A DNA stretch of 64,000 nt from Pyronema omphalodes. Its lineage: Eukaryota; Ascomycota; Pezizomycetes; Pezizales; Pyronemataceae. Positions 25,503-36,645 of the stretch are shown piece after piece. Positions within the stretch are counted from its first letter, which is position 1; the number at the start of each line of letters is the position of its first letter. The stretch spans positions 806,001 to 870,000 of the forward strand of contig JAJJXM010000009.1 in assembly GCA_024516155.1 (NCBI GenBank), written 5' to 3'. The position numbers were made by a program, and so were the translations under genes. Below the pieces are notes generated by a model. That model was not told the DNA's origin. It saw nothing but the letters and a program-made list of their open reading frames with translations, and ran no database searches.

Positions 25503-26778
25503 TTTGTTTTGTAGGTAGTGTTGTGTAGGATGTTGAAAAGGAAGAGGAGTTCGAAGACACGGTGGTGTTGGTTGATTCAAGCTTCTGCACTTTCTGGATC
25601 GTCGGAGTTCCTAGGTCCTGTCGTTATCTCGCTTCACATGCTCGGCATTCCATCGATCCGCTATTATAAGTATCGTATAGTCGTAGCATGGTATGTAAAA
25701 TTTTGTGTTGCGCTTTGACTTGTACCAGGCTTAGGATAAAAAATAAAGTTGAATGTATGTACATATGATGCTTGCTGTTTTGAAATCGCTATGTATGTCT
25801 CGGCTTCGGTGATACGGTAAGAAGCTTAGAGCATCAGATTCGCGCGCCGTGCGCCGCTTAACGAAGCTGCACCAATTGGGGCACCAGGGCACCTATGGTG
25901 GTTCGCGCCGAGCCAGCAATCCAACCCCACATCTCAAGGTTCATCACACCTGATGTAAGATGTCAAATCCCGCGGGCCTGGTTACAACTCCTTTTGCCGG
26001 TTTAGGGATCTTCGTTTCCCCCACCATTTCGGCAAAGTTCCAACGATGAATGCTGGAATACCCGGTGAGTCGCTCATGGGATGTCATTCGTGGCGATCTC
26101 AAGGTTTGCGATTCATACTGTGGCACTCGTTTGTTATGTATCTGGAAGAGACCGGGGAGGACTTCGTGTAAGGCTCATATGGCGGCCGTTTAAGATCACC
26201 TGCATGGCTGTAGGAAGGGTGAAGCTCATGGCGTTGAAAGCTTTGAAGGGCAATTTGTGTTGGCAATATTTGGTCGTGCAATCTACCGGCGTAATATGCG
26301 GTGCAAGCAGACAAAGACGAACATCATCATTGGTTCTAAGATAGTATCATGAAATTGCACATAACAGATCCAGAAGAAATCAAAAGGAAAAGAGAAATTA
26401 ACCTAGAGCAGAGGATAAATAGTGTAAACATTCATAGCATAGCACACCCCACCCAGTCCGAGTCGATTAAGAGGATCAAATATCATGCTGGAACATTTTT
26501 TTTTTAAAAAAACTATACCCGCTTCTCTTCGTCAGTAACCATCACACATGACCACAATCATCACGCCTCACTCCAACGCGCAGCCCTCAGCCTCTAATTC
26601 ATAACCACTAATCAAAACCTCACAATCGATATACATCTTTATAAACCATTCCATAACACAGCTCAAACACCTGGTCATCAAGCTTTCTATTTCAAACATA
26701 CCAAAATCCGAGACGGAATACATACCAAATCTACGCTGAACAGGAAGAGAGCAGTTCATGATGAAGATACCAACTTAC

Positions 26779-27023
26779 CAAGCAATACCTTCAATTTCCA
26801 TACGACTAGGTCCAAGGCGATTAAGATTGCTCGGGCTTATTAATTTCTGACTGTGATAATGACAGAAAGTCTTGAAAGTGCTACAGCTCTGGATGCCCAG
26901 AAAAGGGAAGGGGGTATAATGTTTGGGAGGAGGTCTGGGGTTAGAAAGTGTGTGAAGGACGCGAAGGGAAATGATGTTATTCTTGAACAGTAGGGTAGTA
27001 CCACGCATTTCGTGTTGTTTCAT
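26779..27023 (-). other. Uncertain coding candidate with a possible 43-nt intron
   Basis: An 81-codon frame starting at 27023 ends in RLGPSRMEIEGIA. It runs into GTAAGT, and a TC-rich tract with an AG acceptor lies 43 nt further on, at 26736. The continuation reads only a few codons before ambiguous splice options and stops. No family is recognised. It could be an orphan exon, a remnant or chance. Confidence 0.2.
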
Positions 27024-27819
27024 GCCTGTTCAGTTGAAAACTTGTTGTTTCACAGAGGCAAAAAAACTATATTTCACAATAATTCCCAGAGCTCACGTGT
27101 TAATGATTAACCTTTCAACGTTATCTTCGGTTGAAATAGACTATCAAAAGATAATGATACATTTATTCGATATTATGAAACTTAGCATAGATATATTGAT
27201 GAAACGGAAGTGGTTAATTTTCGGTGTATGGGTTACACGCCGTCTATGAATATAGAATGGATGTTTGGTTGTTGAATACCAAAAGTCCCGGCTCATCAAG
27301 TTAGGTTCGGCCGAGCTTTGTTGGCAGGATAAAGACAATATGAGTGTACTGAATAGAATCAGAAGAGAATAAAACACACAAATTTTCAGATAATATTTGA
27401 CGAAAGTTGGACAAGCCTTGTATTGACTGGATAGGAAACAGTGGAACTATTTTCTGCGGGCTTGGTGGATTAAAAATATTGAGGCGAACGAATGCGTTCC
27501 TTGTCTCCGCAATAGGAATTCAAATATAGGATGATCTTTAACTATAGTATTCAATCTATCTTGGTAAGGTGTTCTGCTCCAGACCTTAGGGCCTGCTCCA
27601 CGTTTGTGACTTTGGTTGGAAGGATTAGATTTTCTTGGAGATTAAAGCAATCACAAGTGATTCACAGGATTGAAAGCTAATTATATTGACACGCGAGTTG
27701 ATCAGTATTCGTTATGTACTTAGAGATGGCATCGGATGTTTGCAGTCGCTACAGCGTACTATGGTGTGATGTGCTCACATTGCAGCCGTGCATCCGTGAA
27801 AATCAGCCAGTATGAACCA

Positions 27820-27916
27820 TCACGTGATAAGCCACATCCGACTCCCGAACAAGCCCGAACATCACCCAGGGTCCAGTGAACTAGAGGACACCACTAATAC
27901 AAGGCCAGTCACGTGA
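27820..27916. promoter_or_regulatory. Two TCACGTGA palindromes
   Basis: TCACGTGA occurs at 27820-27827 and 27909-27916, both preceded by a purine and so both matching the RTCACGTG site of CBF1-type bHLH factors. They lie 640-740 bp upstream of the ILV2 start. The regulatory role is inferred. Confidence 0.4.
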
Positions 27917-28316
27917 TGACACCCATTCGAACTGACCCGAATTTTTTTAAGGAGACAAACGTGCGCGGTAGCTCGGGCAAGACCCTCATGTACCCCACCA
28001 CTGGACTAGGTTTTTACAGCAATTGAGCACGCAACGAGGCACGCAACAAGATAATTCATGGTGATATACACAATTCCAGCTGAATTTGGACAAAATTCAT
28101 CACCCCCCGTGGCGTCGCTCCCTCCCACCTTCCTCATCGTCCGGCTGCTGGACAAAAACCCCTTTGCCTGCTTAAACTGCATTATTTTTTGCGGGGTTCT
28201 GGTGCATTTAAGCCAAGAATCGCCAAGTCTGCCACTGCAGCAAGGATTTTCATCTTCCGGACGACCGTTGATTGGCTGAGTTGAGCCGCGGCTCTGGTCT
28301 AACGGCTTTATCCTGC

Positions 28317-28356
28317 TGAGTCTTTTTTTTTCGTCTCCACCTGCGCTGACTGACTC
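28317..28356. promoter_or_regulatory. GCN4/CPC1-type sites upstream of ILV2
   Basis: TGAGTC at 28317-28322 and TGACTC at 28351-28356 are the core of the bZIP site used by GCN4/CPC1 in amino-acid cross-pathway control. They sit about 205-245 bp before the ILV2 ATG, as expected for an amino-acid biosynthetic gene. Confidence 0.5.
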
Positions 28357-28559
28357 GACTCATTACCTGGACTCTCCCGGCACACGACAAGTGAACACCA
28401 CTACCACTACACCTCAAAACTCAACACGCGGTGAGCCATCGTTGCCCGCAAACCATCACTCCACTCAATTGTTCTGTTCTTGTTGGAGCAAGACAAACAT
28501 CGTCGTTTTTCGAAAAATACACCATCTCGTTTACATCACCACCCCACAACATTTTCAAT

Positions 28560-30880
28560 ATGCTCCGGTCACCCGCCGCACGGGCATCCATCCGGTGTCT
28601 CCGCCAGAGCAACATCGTGAAGCCCAGAAACTTTCAGACTACTGCTGCCATCGCTACTCCCTACACCCCATACAACAGAACCAACCCCAGTGCGGTGCGC
28701 AAACAGTCAACAGCTGCTGCTACCAAGTGAGATCTCAATTCGGGGGGGTTTGGTTTTGAACGTTAACTAATATTAGCTGTTCAATGCAGTCCCGCCACAA
28801 GACCCATTCCTTCCCCAGCTTTCAACCAGACCCCAGATGTTACCAATGTACAACCTTTGAAGAGCTCACAAAAGCCCGACATGGATGACTCGTATGTCCC
28901 CGAGTGACGGTACTTGCCATTGAGTCATACTAATGCTATGCTAGCATGGTTGGAATGTCTGGAGGAGAGATCTTCCACGAGATGATGTTGAGACATGACG
29001 TGAAGCACGTCTGTGCGTATTCCCCATCTCTAAGTGTTAGACATATGACTCATGCGTAGACAGTTGGATATCCCGGAGGAGCTATTCTCCCCGTCTTCGA
29101 TGCCATTTACAACTCTAAGCACTTTGAGTTCATCCTCCCAAGACACGAGCAGGGTGCTGGACACATGGCTGAGGGTTACGCCCGTGCCTCCGGAAAGCCT
29201 GGTGTCGTCCTCGTTACCTCTGGACCTGGTGCCACCAACGTCATCACTCCCCTCCAGGATGCCTTGTCCGACGGAACCCCTCTTGTTGTCTTCTGTGGAC
29301 AGGTCCCCACCACCGCTATCGGAACCGATGCCTTCCAGGAGGCCGACATTGTCGGAATCTCCCGTGCCTGCACCAAGTGGAACGTCATGGTCAAGAACGT
29401 TGCTGAGCTTCCCCGAAGAATTAATGAGGCTTTCGAGATTGCTACCACTGGACGTCCTGGACCCGTTCTCGTCGACTTGCCCAAGGATGTCACCGCTGCC
29501 ATCCTCCGTCACCCCATCCCCTTGGAGTCCAAGCTCCCCACCAACCCCTCCGCTGCCTCCCTCGGAGCCAAGCAGTTGAACAAGCAGCACCTCGACAACA
29601 CCATTAAGCGCGTTGCTGACCTTTTGGCCAAGGCTAAGAAGCCCGTCATCTATGCTGGACAGGGTATTATTGAGCGTCCCATCGGACCTCAGCTCTTGAA
29701 GGAGCTCGCCGAGAAGGCCAAGATCCCCGTTACCACCACCCTTCAGGGACTTGGTGCTTTCGATGAATTGGACGAAAAGTCCCTCCACATGTTGGGAATG
29801 CACGGAGCCGCTTACGCGAACTTGGCCATGCAGGAGGCCGACTTGATCCTCGCTCTTGGAGCTCGTTTCGATGACCGTGTCACCGGAAACATCTCCAAGT
29901 TCGCTCCCGCCGCCAAGGCTGCCGCCGCTGAGGGACGTGGAGGAATTGTCCACTTCGAGATCATGCCTAAGAACATCAACAAGGTCGTCCAGGCTACCGA
30001 GGCTGTCGAGGGAGATGTTGCCGACAACTTGGCTCTCCTCCTTCCCCATGTCCAGGCCGTCGAGGCCCGCCCTGAGTGGTTCTCCCAGATTGCCGACTGG
30101 AAGAAGCGCTACCCCTTCGACTACGAGCGCGAGACCCCTGGTTCCATGATCAAGCCCCAGACCGTCATTGAGGAGATCTCTAACCAGACCGCCGACCGCA
30201 AGAAGGACGTCATTATCACCACCGGTGTCGGACAGCACCAGATGTGGGCTGCTCAGCACTTCCGCTGGAGACACCCCCGTTCCATGGTCACCTCTGGTGG
30301 TCTTGGAACTATGGGATTCGGTCTTCCTTCCGCCATTGGAGCCAAGGTTGCCCGCCCCGACGCTATCGTTATCGACATTGACGGAGACGCTTCCTTCAAC
30401 ATGTCTCTTCAGGAGCTCTCCACCGTTGCCCAGTTCAACGTTGGTGTCAAGATTGTCGTCTTGAACAACGAGGAGCAGGGAATGGTCACCCAGTGGCAGT
30501 CTCTCTTCTACGAAAACCGTTTCGCCTGGACTCACCAGACCAACCCCGACTTCGTCAAGTTGGCCGATGCTATGCACATCAAGGGAATGCGCTGTGACAA
30601 GATTGAGGACTTGAAGGACACCATTAAGGAGTTCCTTGACTACGACGGTCCCGTTCTTTTGGAGGTTTTCGTTGACGTAAGTTTCCCGCTTGATTCCGGA
30701 TAAGTGCAAGTGCTAACCCCCGAATAGAAGAAGGTTCCTGTCTTGCCCATGGTTCCCGCCGGAAAGGCTCTTCACGAGTTCTTGGTCTACGATGCCGACA
30801 AGGAGAGAATGCGCCGTGCTGCTCTTGCTGCTCGTTTCCCTGACGGAAACTACGAGCAGGCTCCCAAGAACACTGACTAA
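28560..30880 (+). CDS. ILV2: Acetolactate synthase catalytic subunit, mitochondrial
   Basis: Five exons give 700 aa: 28560-28726, 28790-28891, 28945-29012, 29064-30676 and 30728-30880. It condenses pyruvate to acetolactate (or with 2-oxobutyrate to acetohydroxybutyrate), the first common step of valine, leucine and isoleucine synthesis, using TPP, FAD and Mg. The N-terminus is basic and Ser/Thr-rich, a mitochondrial presequence. Visible motifs: FGYPGGAILPVFDA from 113, RHEQGAGHMAEG with the catalytic Glu at about 141, GQVPTTAIGTDAFQE, and the TPP/Mg motif GDASFNMS ... NNEEQGMVTQW. The sulfonylurea-contact Pro and Trp are of wild type. Codon bias is strong, as in highly expressed genes. The third acceptor is read as gacag so that FGYPGG is intact. 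Confidence 0.98.
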
Positions 30881-33781
30881 ACGAAATTCTACGACCAAAA
30901 AATCAATTTCCTTTAGTTCATGTTACCCTTTTGTTTTTACGGAAAAAGTGCTTGGGTCTTTTTAAAAGCTGGGATCGGACGTCCGGGGATTCAAAAATCT
31001 TTCTTTTCGGTTTTGTTTTTGTTTTTTTCCAACACCTACATATCTTACCGTATTAGGATATCGGCAGTTGTATAAATTCTTCGATACTCGTCGATCCTTT
31101 ATTCGATCTTCATACCACCTATCTACTTTTTGCATGGAATTTGTCCTTCCTTTTCCTTTATATTTTATCTACTTATCTTGCCTGGGCGTGTTCGTTTGTT
31201 TTTTCTGATAAGGTTTTATTTGGATTTATGTTTGGGGTTTTATGCTATATGTATCGTTTTGGCTCGATTGAGATATGGTTTGCTTTTGGATTAAATTAAC
31301 GGCCTTTGTTCCGTTTTTTTTTTGTAACAAGGTTCGGCAATAGCTGGTGGATGTGGATGTGGATGTTGGTAATTGAAACTTGCAATGTCGAATTCTTGAA
31401 CACAAAAATATCTTGATCCAAATACTAGATTACGGTTCTTGTGGTTCGGAAATGATGTGGTAATAGGTGATTCTGGAGAACGTGCTATGCTTTTAGTTTT
31501 GGAGCTTCAGCCCTGAATCATGAGAAGAGCTTCTGTGCTGCTTCTTAGGTACTATAGCATGAACTTAATCTCCGAATTATGCACCGTCACTGTAACCCAT
31601 AGCAAGCCGCAGTTGGAGTGTTAATCGAATCCTGTTCCTGTATGACGAATACAACCAAAGCGAATCAATCATGCTATGTACTAACTACCTGAATCTTGGT
31701 TTAAGCCACAGTGATTTCTTAGATACTTCCATGCTTCCTTACCTCTTCGTTCCTCTTTACCTAATTATATTCTCTAAACAGCTGTCAAAATAACATGATC
31801 GGTTTACTTCTTCATCTCATCTCATCTCAGTCTGAGCTTCACATCACATCCTGAACTACACAAACTTGAGCAAGCCCCGAGAAATCCCCAGAAAGCCCCG
31901 AACAATCCCCAGAAACCTCCCAGCTAAAAAAGGCTTATCTTCGGGTTTAAGTTCAAGTTGTTCAAGTTATTTCATTAATTCAAGTTATTAAAATTATTAA
32001 AGTAATTCGGTTTAATCAATTTATTCAATTTATTCAAGTTATCCAAAAACATAACATAACGTCAACCTGTAACTTGGGGCTTGTAATTCGTGAGTCGTGA
32101 CTTGTGGTGAACTGGGTAATGTAGTGCTAGCCTCTGGGTGGATTGTGGATTATGATGAATGATATCAGTACTTTGTAGGGTGGTTTTTGCTACGAGAATG
32201 GGACCCGGGGGTTTACTACTGTCCTATGTAGGAGTTTCAGGACCTAGTGTATCATGTATTATGTAGTCCATAAATCAATGTGTTAAAAAATCAATATATC
32301 AAAGTCAACAAATCAATAGATCCATAAATTCATAAGATGATACCAGAGCAGTAGTATCATAATCCAATCCAATTCCCAAGCAACACAACATAGTGTATCC
32401 ACACTCTTCCCAAAACCCAGCCCCTCGAAGTTAGCTGCAAACTTGAAGCAGTTCATAATTTCGGTTGCTGGAAGCCATCAAACCGGTAGTAGATACATGA
32501 AAAAAAGGGTGACCGAAAGTGTAGTAGGATGTGTATGTGTATGTATAAGCACCTATATGGTAGAATATATGCTTTCCACAAGGTTTCGTTATGAAATATT
32601 GATCGTTTACTCTCGCTCTGGGAGACGAGTGTCCAATGAATATTTCACGGTCAGAATTTGATTTTTCTTCTTTTTTACGGACATGGGTGTAGAAGACAGG
32701 AGGGCCTCATTGTGTGACTTTGATCACGAGGACAGGAGCTTTTTTTTGGATTTCTCTGAGCTTCCTGTATAGGCCTTTCAGTGCTCGGTCAGAGTATGAT
32801 GAAAATTGAATCAAATCAAACCAAACGACTGTATAATGGATATTATGTATTTCAAGATGATGATGAGTAGAATTCTCCTGGCTGAGGATCTCATAATATA
32901 TCGCCGCTCGTGCTTACTGAAGTCTTTAGTAGTGAAACCGAAGGATTAGATTGTCGTATCTATCTGAATGCCGGGTTGTTTAAACCTTCCATCTTCCGAG
33001 TTCCGCTGGACAGATCTGTAAATAGAGACAGCGGCGTAGGAGTATGAGGTTTATACCCTTAGACACCGGTGATTGATTGATTGAATATACCAGAAAACCC
33101 CCGAACTAGGAACTAGGAACTAAGAACTAACAACTAGCAACATGCAACTAGTACCAATCAGTAAAAAAACTTATCATGCTGCGATGAGTTCATATTCGCT
33201 CTTTGTATGTATGTATTTATATATAGTGGATTCATAATCCATTATCCATGCTACTATAGATACACAACAAATCACTCGACAGTTGGTCCTGTTTCTGGGT
33301 ATGTACTAAGTTTTTGGTTGAGAAGGAAAAACTTGGATACTAATATGGATATACAGAGACCATCAAGAGCATAAAGGATATGAATGGTACAAAGAGCTCA
33401 AATAATGACTTCAGCCCAACAGATATGAAACCACAGTACTCTACCCCCCCCCCCCCCCAACCGATATCCATCCATTCCAACAGCTCAAAATCCTTAGTAC
33501 CTACCGACCTATCTCTGCAACTAACCACCACCCCACCCCTTCCCCGCTATTAAACCCTTAAAAAGTCAAACCCGATCAAAGACAATTGGTTTCTGCTGTA
33601 TGTATAATTTGAGGTAGATACCGAGATACTCACGGTTAGTTTTGTTCTCTGCGAAAAAAAACTGGGAGGGGGGAAATGGAGGGAAGAAAAGAAGGAAAAG
33701 GGAAGAAAAGAAGGAAAAGGGAAGAAAAGAAGGAAAAGGAAAAAATGAAAAGGAAAAAATGAAAAAGGAAGTAGAATATAT
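30881..33781. other. ILV2 3' flank and AT-rich spacer
   Basis: T-rich 3' untranslated sequence of ILV2 followed by AT-rich DNA with short direct repeats (ttcaagttatt type near 31960-32040) and a C run at 33444-33458. No gene is recognised. Confidence 0.55.
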
Positions 33782-33851
33782 GCATCCGTCGGGAATCGAA
33801 CCCGAGCCAATTGCTTGGAAGGCAATTATGATACCATTTCACCACGGAAGC
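33782..33851 (-). tRNA. tRNA-Gly(TCC)
   Basis: On the minus strand the sequence folds into a cloverleaf. The 7-bp acceptor GCTTCCG/CGGATGC has one T-T mismatch. The anticodon stem ATTGC/GCAAT carries loop CTTCCAA, so the anticodon is TCC (glycine). The T-arm is TCGGG-TTCGATT-CCCGA. A D-arm with GGT is present. There is no intron. CCA is not encoded, as usual in eukaryotes. Confidence 0.93.
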
Positions 33852-34274
33852 TTGTGAATGAGACATAATGTTGTTTATATAATGTAATATTAAGTTAGCG
33901 CAGTCCTCTCGTACCGATGAGAGGCTGGTGATATGTTGGTGCGTTATTGGTGATGGGATGAGACAGGGAGCGGGGATATCATGATGATTATGTGTAGGCT
34001 GTTAAGGGTTCGAGACGTAACATGGTAGTAGTAGTAGTAGTAGTAGTAGTAGTACATCGACACGCATACCTATTCTTTACCTACCCATCTACCTACTAAT
34101 ACCAACTTATCCTCACCATCACCCTTCCAAATATCTTTTCCCATATCATCCATCATATCATCCCTTTTTAGAGCTACGACATCATTCACAATGATTTATC
34201 ATTTTTGATCATAAACTTAAGATGAATTAATGTAGCTGATAGGGTGGGAACACCCAGTCCTCCAGTCTATATCA

Positions 34275-34342
34275 CGCTCCACCCACCCCAACCCAACCCA
34301 ACCCAAACCCTACCCTACCCAACCCTACCCTACCCTACCCTC
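34275..34342 (+). repeat. Degenerate telomere-like CCCAA/CCCTA tract
   Basis: Successive CCCAA, CCCTA and CCCTAC units. The usual fungal telomere repeat is CCCTAA/TTAGGG; here the units are 5-6 nt and impure. This may be simple-repeat drift rather than a telomere relic. Confidence 0.7.
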
Positions 34343-34396
34343 TACATCAGCTCTCGACATCAGTCCTACATACTGAAATTTCCGATTTTTTTGACA

Positions 34397-34438
34397 TTGC
34401 TGGGCTTTGCTGAGCTTTGCTGAGCTTTGCTGAGCTTT
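34397..34438 (+). repeat. 11-bp tandem repeat (GAGCTTTGCTG)
   Basis: Three to four units of GAGCTTTGCTG in direct tandem, the outer ones diverged. Confidence 0.8.
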
Positions 34439-35304
34439 ATTGGTTTTCTAGGGTACGGTGGAGTATTAGTAGAGAATTGGTGAGTTTTGGTGGAGGATTG
34501 GTTGCGGTGTTTTAAGTACGAGGAGGCAGTATGCTGAAGAATGTTTGGGAGGAGGGGGGGATTATACATTGGTATTTTATTTATGGGTATAGAGAAGTAT
34601 ATTACAGTGTAATTTAATGGCAACTTCGAGTCTTGCCTCGAGTATTTCAAATCTGTAAATCTGCAAATCTGCAAATCTTCAACACGCTATCCACAAGACA
34701 CAAAGAATTTCGCAATAACACATCAAAGTTTCATGCTCAGATTGATAATTGGTATGGGTGTAATATATTCATACATATTAAACGCAACAGGAAATTAAAG
34801 AAACTGCTTGGGAATTTATGTATGTACAGGGACATATCTTAATTTCACCATGGTTAATAACATCGGTGGTAAGAAATATTATGTAAAGGCTTCGTAATAT
34901 CTGTTATCGATAACTAGAAGCTCTGAGGTTGTCGAGTTGTCGAGTTGTACGAGTATTCTTTTATTTTTCAAATATATGAGGATAAAAAAAAAGAACGGTA
35001 AACTCTATACCTGAAGCTAGGGTTAGTTATGATATCGAAAGGCCGTCGGGGGGGGGGGGGGGGGGGGTTTGTTGAGGTACTAGTTTTGTTGATGGACGAG
35101 ATTTGGGAGTGGTTTTATAGGGCAGAGGACATTGGAAGCTGGGAATTGGTATGTACATATTTTGTTTGGGTCTTTTTTCTGTATTCCCTAAGTATAACTA
35201 TACAAGAGAGGATGTGGTCTGTTCCGGCCTACGGCCGGTCCATTGTGTTGCCTCTACAAATCGAACCGTTGGTACACAACTCCAACTGTTGATAAACTGG
35301 TTAC

Positions 35305-35348
35305 TCGTGCCTAAAGATGGTGGCTAGCGCCACCATCTTTAGGCACGA
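35305..35348. repeat. Perfect inverted repeat, 20-bp arms and 4-nt loop
   Basis: The left arm at 35305-35324 starts TCGTGCCTAAAG. The right arm at 35329-35348 is its exact reverse complement. The loop is TAGC. It is not followed by a T-run on either side. A smaller palindrome, CCGGCC-TAC-GGCCGG, lies about 70 bp upstream at 35225-35239. Confidence 0.95.
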
Positions 35349-35467
35349 ACATATAATGTGACGGGTTTCGACTATATATATGATGTGATCTTAAGAATCT
35401 GAAACTCGCCTATGATTCCCGCAAGAGCAGCCTGGGATAAACAATATTCCTAGTGATGCAGTTGATG

Positions 35468-35975
35468 TTATCCTGTGACAGCAATATTCTGACATGCTTC
35501 CTCTGCCTGACCCTTCACAGATATGTGCTGGAACACAAAGTTCATTGGGGCAAGCAGAAGATATTTTCTTGCCGATTGGAGGATTTGTCGAGTAATTTCA
35601 CCTCTACAATATATCATGGGTTGTAACTTCAGGACAATAACTCTCGAATTCTTGACCAGCCACTTCTGTATTGAGAGGTTTCTACACAATCACCAGTTTT
35701 TTCGATTTGATTTCAATTTCTTGGGCCTTGCCAAACTCAATATTATGACGTATGGTACAGTTGTGATATATATCGGAGGCTCTAACTTTTACCCTAGGAT
35801 TTCGCTGGGAATCGTCCCAGAGCGTACATGATATCTTGGGCCTGTTGTCACCCTTATTCCTTATGCTGGTTTCACTTCTCGTCTGTACATTTGGAGCCCT
35901 GTTTGCTCTTTTTCCACTGGCCTCTCTGAACTCACCTGTCTCCTCTCCGAACTCACCTGTCTCCTCTCCCCTCAC
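35468..35975 (-). other. Coding-like minus-strand segment, unknown or degenerate
   Basis: Two consecutive open stretches on the minus strand (35682-35975 and 35468-35689, different frames). The first reads as a charged, acidic-repeat segment (GEETGEFGEETGEF) followed by mixed sequence. I find no clear splice linking them and no family match. It may belong with the better coding-like exon at 36272-36645 as a decayed gene. Confidence 0.25.
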
Positions 35976-36271
35976 TGAACTGTTCTTCTACTTCTCACCT
36001 GGCCTCTGTCTTTAACGCTACCACATTGTCTCTACTCCTTTGCTGCCCTTCTCCCTTTCTGTCTTTTCACTCGTATTATTTCTTCTTCAGCTTTTACATC
36101 ACAGTTCATCTTTCTCACTTTGCCAATCCTTCCGCCATTTATATGTACATATGTGTCTGTGTTTCATGTTTTTTTTATTTTTTTATTTTTTATTTTTCGC
36201 ATTGTGCAGCATTAACTTTCATGTTGATTCAGAAAGACTTTATGCACATTCTAGGATTCGATCAGTGCTCC

Positions 36272-36645
36272 TCAGCCTGTTCTCATTCTTTCCGAGTCAT
36301 TTTTTGATATCCTCGTGATGTTTCTGAAGCTCAGTCTCAGTAATGGGAAATCCTCCTTGGGAGGCTTCAAAACGTTCTCTGCTTCCTTCCACTGTTTTTC
36401 TGCCTTGAGCCTATTCAAATCCGCTTTATATATCTCCTCACACAGTGTGTCAAGATTCCCCTCAATAAAACCGCAGTTGCTTAACTTCATCTGATAGCGT
36501 CTCGTCGACTGTATCTGCAGCATGCGGCAAAGGTCACAGGTGTCCGTATATTTTATCCGGCCAACCATTAACAGCTGAATTGCATCATGAATTGTATCAA
36601 AGGTGCGAAGTGGTTCGGGATTGGAAAGGCGAATGGGATCTGTGC
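36272..36645 (-). other. Unrecognised coding-like exon or decayed gene
   Basis: A minus-strand frame is open for about 125 codons without stops. It reads DPIRLSNPEPLRTFDTIHDA near its start, then TDTCDLCRMLQIQSTRRY and a charged helical stretch YKADLNRLKAEKQWKEAENV. The composition resembles a real globular protein, and CxxC plus later Cys residues hint at metal binding. The frame is closed upstream by TAA just before and downstream by TGA. No splice partner is certain. It could be one exon of an orphan gene or a fragment of a mobile-element protein. I do not assign a function. Confidence 0.35.

Larger units (their letters stand above)
25503..28559. other. 3-kb spacer between the SDR gene and ILV2
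   Basis: Contains the SDR promoter (a GC-rich island at about 25840-25930), an uncertain minus-strand coding candidate at 26779-27023, two TCACGTGA palindromes and the ILV2 promoter. The rest shows no gene. Confidence 0.5.
33852..35304. other. Spacer with simple repeats and a telomere-like tract
   Basis: Holds a TAG trinucleotide tract at about 34024-34054, a CCCAA/CCCTAC tract at 34275-34342, an 11-bp tandem repeat at 34397-34438 and a 20-G run at 35048-35067. No gene is seen. Confidence 0.55.

Noticed and set aside
29030..30709. 559-codon open frame on the minus strand opposite ILV2
   Set aside because: Shadow of the strongly biased ILV2 codon use. The translation is rich in Ser, Gly, Leu and Val with no domain, while the plus strand is a complete acetolactate synthase.
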